A DNA stretch of 14,925 bases, taken from an uncultured Eubacteriales bacterium (GTDB lineage: Bacteria; Bacillota; Clostridia; Lachnospirales; Lachnospiraceae). Shown here in pieces: positions 14,642 through 14,925 of the stretch. Position 1 is the first letter of the stretch. Each line of letters opens with the position of its first letter. The stretch is from assembly GCA_900313775.1 (NCBI GenBank), contig OMSP01000268.1:1-14925 (forward strand), read 5' to 3'. The notes under the pieces were generated by a model. The model saw only the letters and a program-made list of their open reading frames with translations, was not told where the DNA came from and ran no database searches. The translations under genes and the position numbers were made by a program.

Positions 14642-14925
14642 ATGCCGAAAAAACCAACAGTACTAATGATCCTTGACGGATACGGGCTTCGTGACGAGCG
14701 CGACGGCAATGCCATCGCGCTCGCCGATACGCCTGTGATGGATTCGCTTAAGAGCGAATACCCCTTTGTAAAAGGATATGCGAGCGGTTTGGCTGTAGGT
14801 CTGCCTGACGGTCAGATGGGCAATTCTGAAGTGGGGCATCTCAATATGGGAGCCGGTCGTATCGTGTATCAGGATCTTACCAAGATCTCAAAAGCGATCG
14901 AAGACGGAGATTTCTTTGACAATCC
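14642..14925 (+). CDS. gpmI: 2,3-bisphosphoglycerate-independent phosphoglycerate mutase, 5' part only
   Basis: The frame opens at ATG 14642, one base after the adenine deaminase stop, and continues past the end of the window: 94 codons plus two bases. MPKKPTVLMILDGYG gives metal ligand D12, and DGQMGNSEVGHLNMGAGR gives S62, the serine that carries phosphate during catalysis. Both match the usual numbering of this alkaline phosphatase-superfamily enzyme of about 510 residues. It interconverts 3- and 2-phosphoglycerate using Mn2+ without a bisphosphoglycerate cofactor. AGAGG at 14628-14632 is a modest ribosome binding site 9 bases upstream, inside the previous gene. Enolase often follows in such operons but lies outside the window. 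Confidence 0.96.
   Translation, partial: MPKKPTVLMILDGYGLRDERDGNAIALADTPVMDSLKSEYPFVKGYASGLAVGLPDGQMGNSEVGHLNMGAGRIVYQDLTKISKAIEDGDFFDN

Noticed and set aside
13669..14715. 348-codon open frame on the - strand opposite adenine deaminase and gpmI
   Set aside because: It is a shadow of strongly conserved genes on the + strand, shows no recognisable motif, and has no fitting operon context.

Overview
The window is a stretch of a low-to-mid G+C Gram-positive (Bacillota) chromosome, most likely a Clostridia member close to Lachnospiraceae. The basis is the housekeeping set (IreB, RuvX, DUF1292, RNase J and U32 in one run), the strong AGGAGG-type ribosome binding sites, a lipobox-bearing secreted protein of a type common in gut Clostridia, and the phosphofructokinase-independent lower glycolysis genes in gap-pgk-tpiA-gpmI order. 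All genes lie on the + strand. No tRNA, rRNA, CRISPR array, insertion sequence or prophage gene is visible, and no gene-free gap reaches 300 bases.

Region 1 (1-3013) is a sulfur and tRNA-modification group: the 3' part of a cysteine desulfurase, thiI (4-thiouridine synthase without a rhodanese domain) and mtaB (methylthiotransferase for t6A37). The junctions overlap or abut, so one transcript is likely. The desulfurase probably supplies persulfide sulfur to ThiI, as NifZ does in Bacillus subtilis.

Region 2 (about 2996-6981) starts at a good sigma-A-type promoter overlapping the end of mtaB. It runs ireB, ruvX, a DUF1292 acidic protein, RNase J and a U32-family protein, with ATGA-type or few-base junctions. 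The U32 protein probably belongs to the TrhP/RlhA group of RNA hydroxylation factors.

Region 3 (6982-9759) is the accessory part. A 148-bp gap with a promoter and an 8-bp perfect inverted repeat overlapping its -35 box precedes a 627-residue lipoprotein. That protein has a split small beta-barrel-like domain, an inserted 24-residue tandem repeat and a long predicted right-handed beta-helix with nine cysteines. It is followed 5 bp later by an Sfp-type 4'-phosphopantetheinyl transferase. This pairing is the least explained part of the window.

Region 4 (9728-14925) is a glycolytic operon. A near-consensus promoter inside the end of the phosphopantetheinyl transferase gene drives gap. A strong intrinsic terminator and then a separate 17-bp hairpin lie between gap and pgk. 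They are followed by pgk, tpiA, an adenine deaminase gene inserted among the glycolytic genes, and the start of gpmI, which runs off the window. The terminator suggests that gap is made in excess over the downstream genes.

I do not see a convincing new defence or mobile system. The best candidates for something undescribed are the lipoprotein/phosphopantetheinyl transferase pair, the adenine deaminase inside the glycolytic operon, and the structured gap-pgk leader.
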